A stretch of 64,000 bases of DNA. Origin: Exophiala sp. HKRS030 (lineage: Eukaryota; Ascomycota; Eurotiomycetes; Chaetothyriales; Herpotrichiellaceae). The notes under the pieces were generated by a model. It ran no database searches. It worked only from the letters and a program-made list of their open reading frames with translations, and was not told the DNA's origin. Location of the stretch: assembly GCA_023897205.1 (NCBI GenBank), contig JAHWDD010000009.1, forward strand, positions 2,480,001-2,544,000, in the 5' to 3' direction. Shown here in pieces: positions 10,937 through 21,454 of this stretch; position 1 is the stretch's first letter; every line of letters begins with the position of its first letter. The position numbers and the translations under genes are program-made.

Positions 10937-11742
10937 TCAAATCAAGGTGCGGGATCTTTGGAGACCAGGACGTGAAGGAGGCAATGTTGCAGGTAATACC
11001 GGCAGCTGAAGACCATTGAGCATATGTGCACCAATTGTCTTGTCGAAATGCTTTCTGTAGCTGAACTCGACCTTTGACTTTGGCCTCAGGTCAGGAGAAA
11101 GGCCAGCAAGAATGGCACGTTCCATGATCATGGTGCTTCGAATATCATCACCGTTCTTGGTCCAGATGGAAATGTGAGTGAAGTACTGTTTCGGACAAAA
11201 GGAGACTCCCAAGACATGGTCATGCTCTGGATGGATCGACGTCAGCTGCATGTGATGAACCTCAAACGGTTTTGAATACCTTGGGTGATGGCGGCCTGTA
11301 ACTCTCCACCACAGCACAACAGACAAATCTCCTCCCATAATTTCACAGCCCGACCATTCTCAGGACGCACTCTAATCAACCACCTACCACCATTGAGATT
11401 TTCTGGATCCTCCCACAGTGGACTGACACCAGTCCGGAAGATGTGAATACTGTCCTTTTGCCTGATCTGGTTCCAAGGAAGATTGTTGAAGATTCGATAG
11501 AAGGCGGCTATATCGGCAACATGATCAATCAACATGGTCAAGCGATAAGTGTCTTGTTGCTCCGGCTTGGAATGCCATACAGACCAGACATATTGAAACG
11601 GTAGCGGTCGGAGTTTGGTGAGGATCGCTTTATGTAGAGAAGAGGAACGGCGTGGAAGACTCGGTCTGCTGTCGATGGTTGTTTCCATGGTCGTAGTCTG
11701 ATCGTTACTCATCGTCGTGACGATGGTGGTAGAAATAGACAT
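10937..11742 (-). CDS. eIF4E-family cap-binding protein, atypical class
   Basis: Two exons (11742-11280 and 11226-10937) around a 53-nt intron encode 250 residues. Recognisable eIF4E landmarks are the first beta strand with two Trp (YVWSVW), PLWEDPEN (the Trp-Glu pair that stacks on and reads the guanine), GGRW, and SIWTKN (the third cap-side Trp). By eye alignment to human eIF4E and 4EHP, the residue matching Trp56 is Tyr (DTYRLTM) and that matching Trp73, the eIF4G/4E-BP docking Trp, is Ala (VADIAAFYRIF). These changes suggest a non-initiating or regulatory cap-binding protein, like class II eIF4E. It ends 20 bases from the stop codon of the Shg1-like gene, so the two 3' UTRs must overlap. 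Confidence 0.88.
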
Positions 11743-13232
11743 TTTCTCAATTCACTCGTCTTCCTCCCTACTGCCACGTCAAACCACAAAAATCAAGGCC
11801 TCGTTTGAGCTCTTTTCTTCTTATGATATCCTAGAAATCTGAGAATCGACCGGTTCAGAGAAAGAAACACAATATATTCTTTCCCTCAAAAAAAGTCTAC
11901 AATCGATGTTCATCCAAGACAGGCCGCCCGAAAGGTCCGAGAAGAGTAGTTAGTCGTCGTCGTCGTCATGTCTCCTGCATGCACATGCACGTTTTTTTTT
12001 TGGCGCCCGAAATAGATTGCCACGGGCGAAACATGAAACACCACCGGTGTTGATCTCGTGGTCGTTGGCACGTTGAGCACTCTACTACATGTGCGATTTA
12101 CGCGCCGGTGACCGCTTGTGGGTCCACGGATGCAATACATCAGCGCCAATCGATCGATGGACGGATGGACGGTTGGACTGTTGGACGGTTGGATTCTTCC
12201 ATATTTATGTACCTATCATCACCTGTTTTGTCATGCCTTGGATCTTGCCCACTAGGGACGGATTTACTGCATTCTTCTGTTCTGGGAGGGTGGGTCTAGC
12301 GACTTTGGGTGATCCGGCGATCTGGATATTTACGGATATTCAGTACCAGGTGTGCTGTGATTTATCGAGATGATTAGTTCTTGTTTTCTTCGTGTCAAGC
12401 CTGACTTCATGGCAATCAAGATGTAGATGAGTATGTAGGTAGCTGAGGCAGAATGAGACTTTCGGTGGCCAGATACGACCTGTCGATCTAAGTGCTGCAG
12501 GGAACTAATGTCGAGATCATGCAGGTACAGCCACTATCCATTCGTAACAAATAAAGCCCAAGACGTGGGGGATCAAGCTCATGGATTTGTCAAGCTAGGT
12601 GTCAAGCTATAATCTTCCACGAACCAACATCGATCGATCGATCAGCGGCAGCGGGAACGGGAGAGGGAGAGCTACCCACTGGGATCATCGTAGGATCTTG
12701 TACGGAGTAGGTGTGTAGGTATCTACCTTGGTGCTTGTCTACCTCGTTCCAAGTTAGTTACTCTCTTGGCTCGAAGCTCCTTCCACCAGTCAATAGCTTC
12801 ACGTGGAGCTAGATCATCCATGAGCCATCCAGATCACCGCAAAGTCCAGAGCTCAGGGTATGCATTCGCTTCTTCGCCATGATTGCGCAATATGGCATCA
12901 CTCGTAAAAGGGTATATCGGTGAAAACCCACCAGGGATTTGATATGCAGACTTGGGGCTTGGCTCGACGATCTCAGTCCATTCAAGATTCATCCAGCTTG
13001 CTATATTCTTCGGCTGACAACTAACTACAAGCATCATCGGCTGCAGCGCCCGCAGTAGCTCAGCATCGCGCAATATGGCATCAGTCATGGGTCGTGCAGA
13101 GCTTGTCTCGACGAACAATGAGAATCTCACTCGATGCTGAACGCTATAAAACCACCGAGGTGGCCAAGGTAAGAAAGGCCAGGTAAATCTGGAGCTCTCT
13201 GACCCAATCCATCGTCCACACCGACGAGAACC
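11743..13232. other. Intergenic region, 1.5 kb
   Basis: Promoter of the eIF4E-like gene at its left. It holds a GGACGGTTGGA-type short tandem repeat at about 12150-12195. A 16-base string GCGCAATATGGCATCA occurs twice, near 12885 and 13068. A 98-codon reverse frame at 12834-13130 spans both copies and is not accepted as a gene. Confidence 0.5.
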
Positions 13233-14912
13233 ATGAAGTTGTCAATCCTGCTGTCAGCGCTAGCCGGCACAGTCGCACAAGCCGCGTACCCGGGCGACAT
13301 TGTGCAATACTGGGTAGACCAAAGCGCCATCTTCGCCAACGGCAGCATCATCGGGGGCCTACAGTCGCCGCCATCAGGATGGTTCGAAGCCATCGTGCAA
13401 GGCGCCGTGTACCTAGCAGCAGTGCAGTCCAAGAACCAAACGCTGGCGTTCCAACAACTCGCTGTGTCGCACGCCGCGCACGACACGCTGGTCTGGACCT
13501 TCCACGGCACCAGGCTCTACCCGAACATCAACGCCGCGCTGAAAGCCGTGCTGGGCCCGATCGGCCTCAACGCCACATCCGACCCAAAGGCCGCACAGCA
13601 AGCCACTGAGATCGGCCGCGCTGCCTCTCGCATCGTCACCACCGCCCGCGCCGACGACGGCATCAATTACTTCGTCGACTATACGCCGTTGCCGCCAGTG
13701 CCGGGCTTGTACCAGGCTCGACCGAATGGTTCTGCGATCCCGGATACTCCCCAGGCGAGGTTCATTCGCTTGTTCGGCGGCGTCGGCGATGTCACTCGCT
13801 ACCGTGCCCGCCGCCCCCCAATGCTACCTTGCCCGGCTATGAGAAGTATGTTTTGCAGGTCAAGCAGCAAGGGGAGCGCAACTCGACCGTCCGCAGGCCG
13901 TATGATACGGAGACGGCGTATTACTGGCGAGAGTCGAGTCCAATGTAAGGAGGTTCCTGCTTCTGTTGCTTTTGGGGTGATTCATTGCTGGAATCGCAAA
14001 GAGGGTTCGTTGCTGGTATGAGCTTGGGTCGTAGCTAACGGTGAAATAATGCAGTGGATGGAACCGCTTCGCTCATTTAGTCATTGGAAACTCCCTCGCG
14101 AAGAACGTCACCGCATCCGCGAGATTCTATGCCGTTTTGAACTATGGTCTGGCCAATGCCGGTATTGCAAGCTGGGACACAAAGTAAGTTTTTCCTGTCG
14201 GGCAAAGATAGATATCAAGGGGAGTGGTGTATTATGAAGAGAGAATCCTCCTTCCAACCAAGAAGATTCTCAAGATCCAACCCCCCATCATATCTCCTTT
14301 CCACGCCCCCCTTTCTCCCTTTCTCCCTCTGAGGCCACGACTAACCACACTCCCACTCACCAAAATACAGATACTTCTACAACGCATGGCGACCACAAAC
14401 AGCCATTCGACGCACCGACATCTGGCTCGCGAACAAGCAAAACATCTCCGACCCGAACTGGGTGCCACTGCTGACCCCGACGCCCAACCACCAAGACTAC
14501 CTCTCGACACACGCGACGTTCGGTGCGGCCGCAGGCGCCATCATCGCGCTGCAGAACGGCGGCGACGCCGTCAACATCTCGCTCAGCAGTAATGTCACGG
14601 TCGACAATGTCGGCGTCGTCACCAGGCGCATCACGAGCATCAAGCAGGCCGTCAAGGAGAATGGCGACAGTCGTGTTTTTGGCGGGTGGGTATTCCTTCT
14701 TTCCCTCGTCCATCATCTCCCCCTTTTTTTCGAAAGGGGTTGAAAACCCGGATGGTGCATTTTTTTATTTTTTATTTTTGCGCTGACTTTCTGCCCTGAA
14801 TTTGTGAGATTAGATCCATTTCCAATATGCCACGGACGAAGGTATCACAATTGGCGATTGGGTCGGCCGCGACACTTGGGCGTGGTTTGATGCTCGTTGG
14901 AACCAGTTCTAG
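13233..14912 (+). CDS. Secreted vanadium-haloperoxidase/PAP2-like enzyme, probable 1-nt frameshift
   Basis: Signal peptide MKLSILLSALAGTVAQA followed by a vanadium chloroperoxidase-like/PAP2 acid phosphatase body. Exons: 13233-13944, 14055-14183, 14371-14689 and 14814-14912. Active-site landmarks are KX6RP (K then YFYNAW then RP), a STH triplet in the PSGH position (YLSTHAT), and SR...IH near the end; with the GTATTC donor the last spacing is SRX6H instead of SRX5H. The reading frame breaks at 13814-13819 (CCCCCC). One more C continues the family-like sequence and gives 419 residues with all exon phases consistent. Alternatively a 53-nt GT-AG intron (13791-13843) would also restore phase but removes sequence that looks coding. 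Whether it halogenates or is a phosphatase cannot be told. Confidence 0.8.
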
Positions 14913-15927
14913 ATGTCACTGGTGGGAATGATCGCCCCGCTATCAGGAGCGCACCCAGCCTTGTGCGCCGATGAGATGGATGAACCAGTTACATGCCTTA
15001 TGCGGAATATTGATATATAAAGTAATGACATAATGATATATATGGTCTAAATCTGCATGATAGACCAGGAATCGTCCAACGATAGGAAACATTGCCTAGT
15101 CTATTTATGCCTGAGGTGCTGGTCTGCTCGACTGTGGAAGGTTTCTAAAATTTGGCCCCTTTCGGCTCGAAATTCGAGCCAAGGACAAGGAGGGAGTGAA
15201 AAGAAGGGGCATGTACAGAGTGTAAGGCAATGGTGTCCGATGCTGGAAAGAGTTCAAGGTTGAAACACAGGGCTTGGATGTATGGTCGAATCGTCGATAG
15301 GACCTATGAATGTTCTTGATAGTCGAAGCCCGAAATTACTCTTCCTGATACTGTAGGTCGGACTCTTAACATGAGACTCTAGGACAGTTGACCGGAATAT
15401 ACATAATGCACTCTTACACCGAATACACATTGCTGGACACCAGACAGAGTCTTTCCATCATGCGACTACTTTTGCCAAAAGGCGTCCATTTACTTCATCA
15501 AAATTCTATCCATTCATAAAGAACCCCCTCACAACCCCCCCCCTCGATGATAAATCTGTCACTGAAAAGAGTCCATGGCATCTCCACAAGGCGGCTCGGC
15601 ATATTCATGATTTCAAACCATTATTAGAGGGGCATTTCCCACTAACATTTTGGTCTCCAATGATGGAAACAACATTTCACAATCCGCCGATATGACCTTG
15701 GCCAGCGGGAATAAGCGGGAATATCTATCGCGACTTTTTATCTCCGTCGAAAGAGTGTCTCTTCGAGATGCCCATGCCAGCGGTTAGTGATTTTGAAAAT
15801 CAGGATGCTGTCGCATAAAGGACGATATATCCGGAGATGTAGGTATGATAGGTGGGTGTCGTCCATATTTTGATTGAGATATTGCCACCCACTAGTCTGC
15901 GTGGGAGCAAACGGCTAGACCCAAAAA
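14913..15927. other. Intergenic region, 1.0 kb
   Basis: No gene, repeat or RNA feature seen beyond a CCCCCC run near 15537. Confidence 0.6.
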
Positions 15928-16830
15928 ATGGCTTCCTACTTGATCACCGGCGCCAGTCGAGGCATCGGATTGGAACTCGTGTCTCAACTCGCTCAACAGC
16001 CAGCCGAACAAGTCTCGGTCGTCTTCGCCGCCATCAGGTCTACTCCCAGCGTGCAGCTACGGGAACTCGTCGAGCGGTTCCAGGGCAAGGTGGTCCTCAT
16101 CACCGTGACCATCACCGACCGGACGAGCATCGACCATGCAGTCTTGGAAGTCGAACGCCATCTCGCTGGCAAGGGACTTGATGTGCTGATCAACAACGCG
16201 GGTGTCCTCCCTTTTGCGCCTGATGGGATTGCCACAATGGATAATCTACGATATGCGTTCGAGGTCAATGTTGAGGCTGTTCAGAACATGACGGCGGCTT
16301 TTATCCCGCTGTTGGAAAGGGGGACGGCTAAACAGGTTATCAATATGTGCGTGCCATTCTTCTCCCCCTGTCCCGGGTCCTTCATTCGACCTGGGGCTCG
16401 AAAATCGTGTGTTGACCATGTCCAGATCTTCGTCTGTGGGGTCGATTACAAACGCAGCGAGCTTCAATAACATACCGGCACCAGCGTACAAGATATCCAA
16501 AGCTGCCTTGAACGCCCTGACCGTCCAGTATGCACTCGAATATGAGAAAAAGGGGTTCACAATCTATGCGCTCACTCCAGGGGTGGGTTCCAATTCTTGA
16601 TGATGTTAGTCCTGAGTCGTGACTGATAGTGTGTCTTGGAATAGTATCTCAGAACCGATGCCGGTGGTCAGGATGCAGATCTAGACGTCGCGACTGGCGT
16701 TAAAGCTGTTCTTGATATTATCCTAAACAACAAGCCTGAGTACAATGGCACTTTTCGCAATATCCATGTCCCGGGTTGGGAGGATGTACAAGGACCGAAC
16801 GTTTATGATGGAAAGAATGTTCCATGGTAG
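15928..16830 (+). CDS. Short-chain dehydrogenase/reductase (classical SDR)
   Basis: Cytosolic NAD(P)-dependent oxidoreductase of unknown substrate. Exons 15928-16346, 16426-16582 and 16645-16830 (introns 79 and 62 nt) give 253 residues. Splicing rebuilds VINISSSVGS across junction 1 and TPGYLRTD across junction 2, both standard SDR strings. TGASRGIG at 7-14 is the cofactor glycine motif, NNAG lies near residue 92, and Tyr161/Lys165 (YKISK) are the catalytic pair with Ser upstream. The end, WEDVQGPNVYDGKNVPW, is typical of fungal C-factor/sniffer-like SDRs. Length is normal for the family and there is no membrane segment. Confidence 0.92.
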
Positions 16831-17212
16831 TCAAAAATGCTGATTGAAGCGTTGGTGACTTGGGGGACTGAAAATGAATGACCCTTGAGATTTGTCCGTA
16901 ATAAGGAGGGCATATGTCTCACGTGATCTTAGACTGGAAATTTCCGTGACTCGAGTTACCGTCTAGTATTTGCAGATCTATTATGCTATACTCAAAGCGA
17001 AAAGATCATCTCAACAGAAAATTCTATACCAGGAAAATTGACGACTTGAACATTCCCAGGCTTCCTTGCAGCTTCTCTAGCTTGGACTACGTTTGACAGA
17101 TCTTGCCATTTTACTTATTGAGGTTGTGTGCACCAGGAAGAAGTACGAGGACTTTGTGAGCGTTCCCTTCAGGTAGAAACTTCAATCCTCCTCGAGGTGG
17201 AGGCCCCATTCA
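16831..17212. other. Intergenic
   Basis: Between the SDR and the NOPCHAP1-like gene. One TCACGTGA near 16919; otherwise nothing seen. Confidence 0.5.
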
Positions 17213-17878
17213 TTGTTGGAGTCTGAAATAGCGCACCTCGAGTCCATGTCACGGGATCAAGTGCAAATGGCGGCAAAGCGTCAGAAAACCCCTCAACCGG
17301 GTGCTGTGCCTCAATCATTGCATGACACAGAGAGAGTTCTGGAGGAGGATGAGACTTCATCTTCAGGTTCTTCATCAAGCGATTCGGACGATGGCCTAGA
17401 GGAAGAAAGTCTGGAGGAGGCAGCCGTCAGACTCGACCCTGGCGAAGATTCGGACGTCTTGTCATCGACAAATGCTTCTGAGACCGATCCAGGTGAAGAC
17501 TTGCAGCCGGCTTACGCATCAAGTCGTATGGGTCATGGCGACCTCAAATCTCAACTAGAGACATTTCTCCCACAACTGCGACAGGCGAACCAAGAATTAC
17601 AGGACTCTGATGGTGTGCAAGACAGGAGGGTTGATCATGTATCCGAGGATGAGGAGCATTACATTGAGATGAACTTGAACCTGGGAGTGCTGGAGGAGAA
17701 ATCGTCAGGAGATGATGACGAGATCCGTTTGCTACCTCCAAAGACAGGGTCTGATGAAGGAGATTTTAGCGACAATGGATCCACGAACTCTGCAAGCATC
17801 GAGGACAATGTGCTATCTCGTCTACGAGGGAAACAGCCGAGTGGTCAGAAGAAAAGAACAATTGAAGAGGTCGGTTGA
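17213..17878 (+). CDS. NOPCHAP1-like (DUF4598) acidic protein
   Basis: Intact 221-residue frame. The core reads LETFLPQLRQANQEL, then an acidic linker, then YIEMNLNLGVLEEK; this pair is the signature I associate with the fungal DUF4598 / C12orf45 (NOPCHAP1) family. In human cells that protein bridges the R2TP chaperone and NOP58 during box C/D snoRNP assembly. The N-terminus carries a KRQK basic stretch and a poly-Ser/Asp segment (SSSGSSSSDSDD), a likely CK2 target. The C-terminus is basic (GKQPSGQKKR). A second Met 11 codons downstream (MSRDQ) could be the true start. Function is transferred from the family. Confidence 0.7.
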   Translation: MLESEIAHLESMSRDQVQMAAKRQKTPQPGAVPQSLHDTERVLEEDETSSSGSSSSDSDDGLEEESLEEAAVRLDPGEDSDVLSSTNASETDPGEDLQPAYASSRMGHGDLKSQLETFLPQLRQANQELQDSDGVQDRRVDHVSEDEEHYIEMNLNLGVLEEKSSGDDDEIRLLPPKTGSDEGDFSDNGSTNSASIEDNVLSRLRGKQPSGQKKRTIEEVG

Positions 17879-18257
17879 AGATACACGGTCAGGCGGCGCT
17901 GGACTATCAAGGAAGGAGCAAAGGAATGTCTGCGATGAGAATGGCACCTTCCCTCCAGCTCCCAGACGACGTTTTCAATCTTGACCAACATCCACATCCA
18001 TCAAGATTTCACCATCCAGTTCCTCATCCCAATCTCCATGTATCAAAGGTCAAACGAAGCATCATTCTCTCATATGAGAAATTCTTCTCCATTGTTTCGA
18101 ATCGATCCTTGTACCTTCCAGATCCCTACCGCACCCTTCTATCCAATCAAGACTGCCACGCATTACCCAAGTGGTTGACGCCTAATATCGGTCACGAAAT
18201 CGATCAGTCAAAGGCACTTTGATTTCGTTTGCCGCCGAGCCTACAAAGACCTTTGCA

Positions 18258-18719
18258 ATGCATCTCGGAAGCAACATCCTAGAAGCTTTTCTTCTTTGTA
18301 CCTGGATGACTGCTGCTATATGGGGAGCCAGAGCCTTTCTAGCAGAGGCCAGGTTGACTGAAGATCTCGCATACAGACGTCGAAACAACAAAAAGCACAG
18401 AAGGTTGTACAGGCGTGCTCTTTGGACTTTGCAAGAGCAGAAAAAATACTCCGACCATCCTCGTAGACACAATCACAGTTTCGAGACTATAGAGATCCCG
18501 GCAAATACACGTCTTCAACCCCTCCAGCGACTCGGAACCAAGCATACAGAGTCAGAACCAGACTCTTCCTTGTCGGAATATTCAGGCTTGGTTCAAACCA
18601 CCTGTAAACACAAGAGAGGATTTCAAGAGATAGGGCTAGCATCGCAGGACTCGACTTGGGCACAGCGAATAGAGGATACGAAGACTAAACCAACAAGCAC
18701 CAGTTCTACTTCGTTGTAG
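18258..18719 (+). CDS. Hypothetical 153-residue protein with one predicted membrane helix
   Basis: ATG-initiated frame with a hydrophobic segment near the N-terminus (FLLCTWMTAAIWGARAF), a following Arg/Lys-rich stretch (RRRNNKKHRRLYRR) fitting the positive-inside rule, and a polar Ser/Thr-rich tail. I recognise no family. It could be a chance frame in the gap between two genes on the same strand. Confidence 0.25.
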   Translation: MHLGSNILEAFLLCTWMTAAIWGARAFLAEARLTEDLAYRRRNNKKHRRLYRRALWTLQEQKKYSDHPRRHNHSFETIEIPANTRLQPLQRLGTKHTESEPDSSLSEYSGLVQTTCKHKRGFQEIGLASQDSTWAQRIEDTKTKPTSTSSTSL

Positions 18720-18983
18720 CAAGTAATAACTCGTTGGAGATTTGGCTGCACAAATACAGTGGGTGAACCACGTCCATGCCTCGTCCCACTGGCGCCGCGC
18801 CACATAACGGCTTTCTTGGTGCCGTCATTGTTTAGATCTAACCACTTTCAGCAGTCCCCAGAATCCACAGTACCCTACACTTTTCACCACCACGTTATCC
18901 GTGCTTCCATGTACTGTTACCTGCGTCAGCGATATTCAACAATTTTGCAAGAGTGTGAAGAGATCCTGTCCCAAAAATCCGCA

Positions 18984-20812
18984 ATGGTGCCTCCGGCACG
19001 CACCATCAATCACGACTCTCGGTCGAGAACCCCGGTGTCTTCAACAGCATCAAGCCCCTCCCTACGCTCGAAAACACCCGTAAATGTTCCAATGGCACCA
19101 TCAAATCTGAATCCTGGCGGCAACGTCAAGGTTGTCGTGAGAGTGAGGGGCTTTCTTCCAAGAGGTAACTACCACCACTTTTTAACTTGCAAATCGAGCT
19201 AACAGCTGTCCTCGCAGAGATTGACAAAGGCTCGCCATGTTTGATCGAGATGGACCCAGATACACAAACAACGAAACTACGTGTACCCCCATCACATGAC
19301 AGTAGTAGACCTTTGACCCGGAAAGTCATGGAAGAAAAGACTTTCACTTTCGACAACTCCTTTTGGTCACACGATACCAGCGATGAACACTATGCCACTC
19401 AAGAAGACGTGTATAATTGTTTGGGAGAAGAATTCTTAGATCATAACTTTGAAGGGTACCATACCTGTATATTTGCGTATGGCCAGACAGGTTCTGGGAA
19501 AAGTTACACAATGATGGGCAAAGACGACCAGCATGGATTGATTCCGCGAACGTGCGAGGATTTGTTTCAACGCATCGAGTCTAATGAAAGTGCCAATATC
19601 AGCTACAGCGTCAGAGTCTCGTATTTTGAGGTTTACAATGAGCACGTCCGAGATCTTTTCCAACCAAGAACCGATCCTCCTCAGTACCTGAAGATTCGCG
19701 AATCTCCCACCGAGGGACCATATGTGAAGGACTTGACTGAGATTCAAGTCAAGAACTACGGTGAGATTCTCAAGTACATGAAGATGGGAGACAGTTCTCG
19801 GACGACAGCGGCGACGAAAATGAATGACACATCCTCACGATCACATGCTGTGTTCACCATCATGCTCAAGCAGATCCACCATGACTACAGAACGGATGAG
19901 ACCACGGAGCGGCTAGCGCGTATACGATTGGTTGATTTGGCAGGTTCTGAGCGTGCAAAAGCAACTGAAGCAACTGGTCAACGACTTCGAGAAGGCGGAA
20001 ATATCAACAAGTCTTTGACCACGTTGGGTAGGGTCATTGCAGCACTGGCTGACCCCAAGCACGCTCGAATGAACAATTCCAACCGCAAGAGTCGTGACAT
20101 CGTGCCGTACCGGGATTCAATTCTCACCTGGCTTCTGAAAGATTCTCTGGGAGGCAATTCCAAAACGGCTATGATTGCTTGCATTTCCCCCACAGATTAC
20201 GACGAAACTTTATCAACACTACGCTACGCCGACCAAGCAAAGAACATCCGCACCAAAGCAATTGTCAATCAAGATCACGTTTCATCGGCGGAGAAGGACG
20301 CACAGATCAATGAGATGCAAGAAACCATCAGAGCGTTACGATGGACACTGAACCAACAGCAGCAGAATGGAAATGCCAACGTTATGAAGGCTATGCAAGA
20401 AAGCTCTGATGCTCAGTCAGACAAGATCCGAGAATTCACGACCAAATACGAAAACATGTTACAAATCATGGAAGAGAAACTTGCAATTTCAGAGTCCAAG
20501 GTCCGACAACTCGAAGAAGAGAAACAAGCATTGAGCATTCATCTCAAACTCGTTCTGGAAGAGCTCAAGAATCCAATTGTCATCAATAAAGAGGAGACAG
20601 CATCACCGACCGATGTATCGCGTTCGACAACACCTGAGATGATCTTCGAGGATGATACGGCGTCTGGAGACGAGGTCGAAACGGAGTCAGATTATGATGA
20701 CGGGGCAGACGAAATGCAAGCAGAGATGGAAGCGTTGATTGCAGATTTGGGTATGTTTAAGAAAAAGGTAGCGGCCGATCATGAAATGTTTGGAATTCAG
20801 ATGTCGGCATGA
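18984..20812 (+). CDS. uncB: Kinesin-3-type motor without FHA/PH domains, UncB-like
   Basis: Plus-end microtubule motor. Exons 18984-19164 and 19218-20812 (53-nt intron) give 591 residues. The motor domain spans about 46-420, with GNVKVVVRVRGF at its start, P-loop GQTGSGKS at 149-156, switch I NDTSSRSHA and switch II LVDLAGSER. The FLPREID string is rebuilt by splicing. A short coiled coil (about 430-500) and an acidic tail follow. There is no FHA, cargo or PH domain, unlike full Unc104/KIF1; this short architecture is that of Aspergillus UncB, which is linked to nuclei and spindles. The Met at 18984 is preferred because it lies 45 residues before the motor; upstream in-frame Mets at 18759 and 18909 are possible. 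Confidence 0.85.
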
Positions 20813-21454
20813 AGATGCTAGGTGTGCGATAAACCAGCACAAACGGGGAATCGATAATCCAATCGTGAAGCCCCTGTGCTGGTATGGTTGTGACACCAAC
20901 GACGATCAATGAATGGGTAGGTATTCTAGCGAGGCGTTGGCGGAGTCATATTTGGGAATTGACACGTTTCTTGGGTCGACCCTGTGAAAGCATCCTTTGC
21001 TCTTAGGAATGTAAAATCAGAGAAAGAAATCTGCATCCGTAGAAGAGTTAGTAATTCAATGCGATCCATACACGACTGTGTTATCTCGATGAAGCGACTA
21101 CACACTTATGATAATATTGCCAGAAGGAAGCGTAAAACATGGGATCGAGTTCGACATGTGCTTTCATCACCCGCAAGGTGGCCTTGGCGTCGAAGGTGAG
21201 TTTTTTAGCACCAAAAGCATCATCGATGGAACGGCACAACGGGCCCATCTCTTTTTCCTTAGCGAACAAGCCCTGCCAAAAAAGTTGGAGACTCTCTGAC
21301 TACGCTAAAGTGCTTCGACACAATGGCTTGACATGACTCAGACTGATCTCCCCTTGCACATAGCCTTGTCGACAGTTCGCCCTCTCAACCAACCGTTCGA
21401 AGGACAGCACATTCAGACAATCTCTGCGAACCTCAATCGCTCACATCGCATGAC
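20813..21454. other. Intergenic, promoter of the eIF2B delta gene
   Basis: Nothing recognised. The last ~130 bases before 21455 are C-rich, like a fungal leader. Confidence 0.5.

Noticed and set aside
10197..10940. Three long reverse or alternate frames across the Shg1-like gene
   Set aside because: Shadow frames of the RD-coding GACCGN repeats (dipeptide-like translations); the forward frame has a clear domain.
12834..13130. 98-codon reverse frame
   Set aside because: No domain; spans the repeated 16-mer; probably chance.
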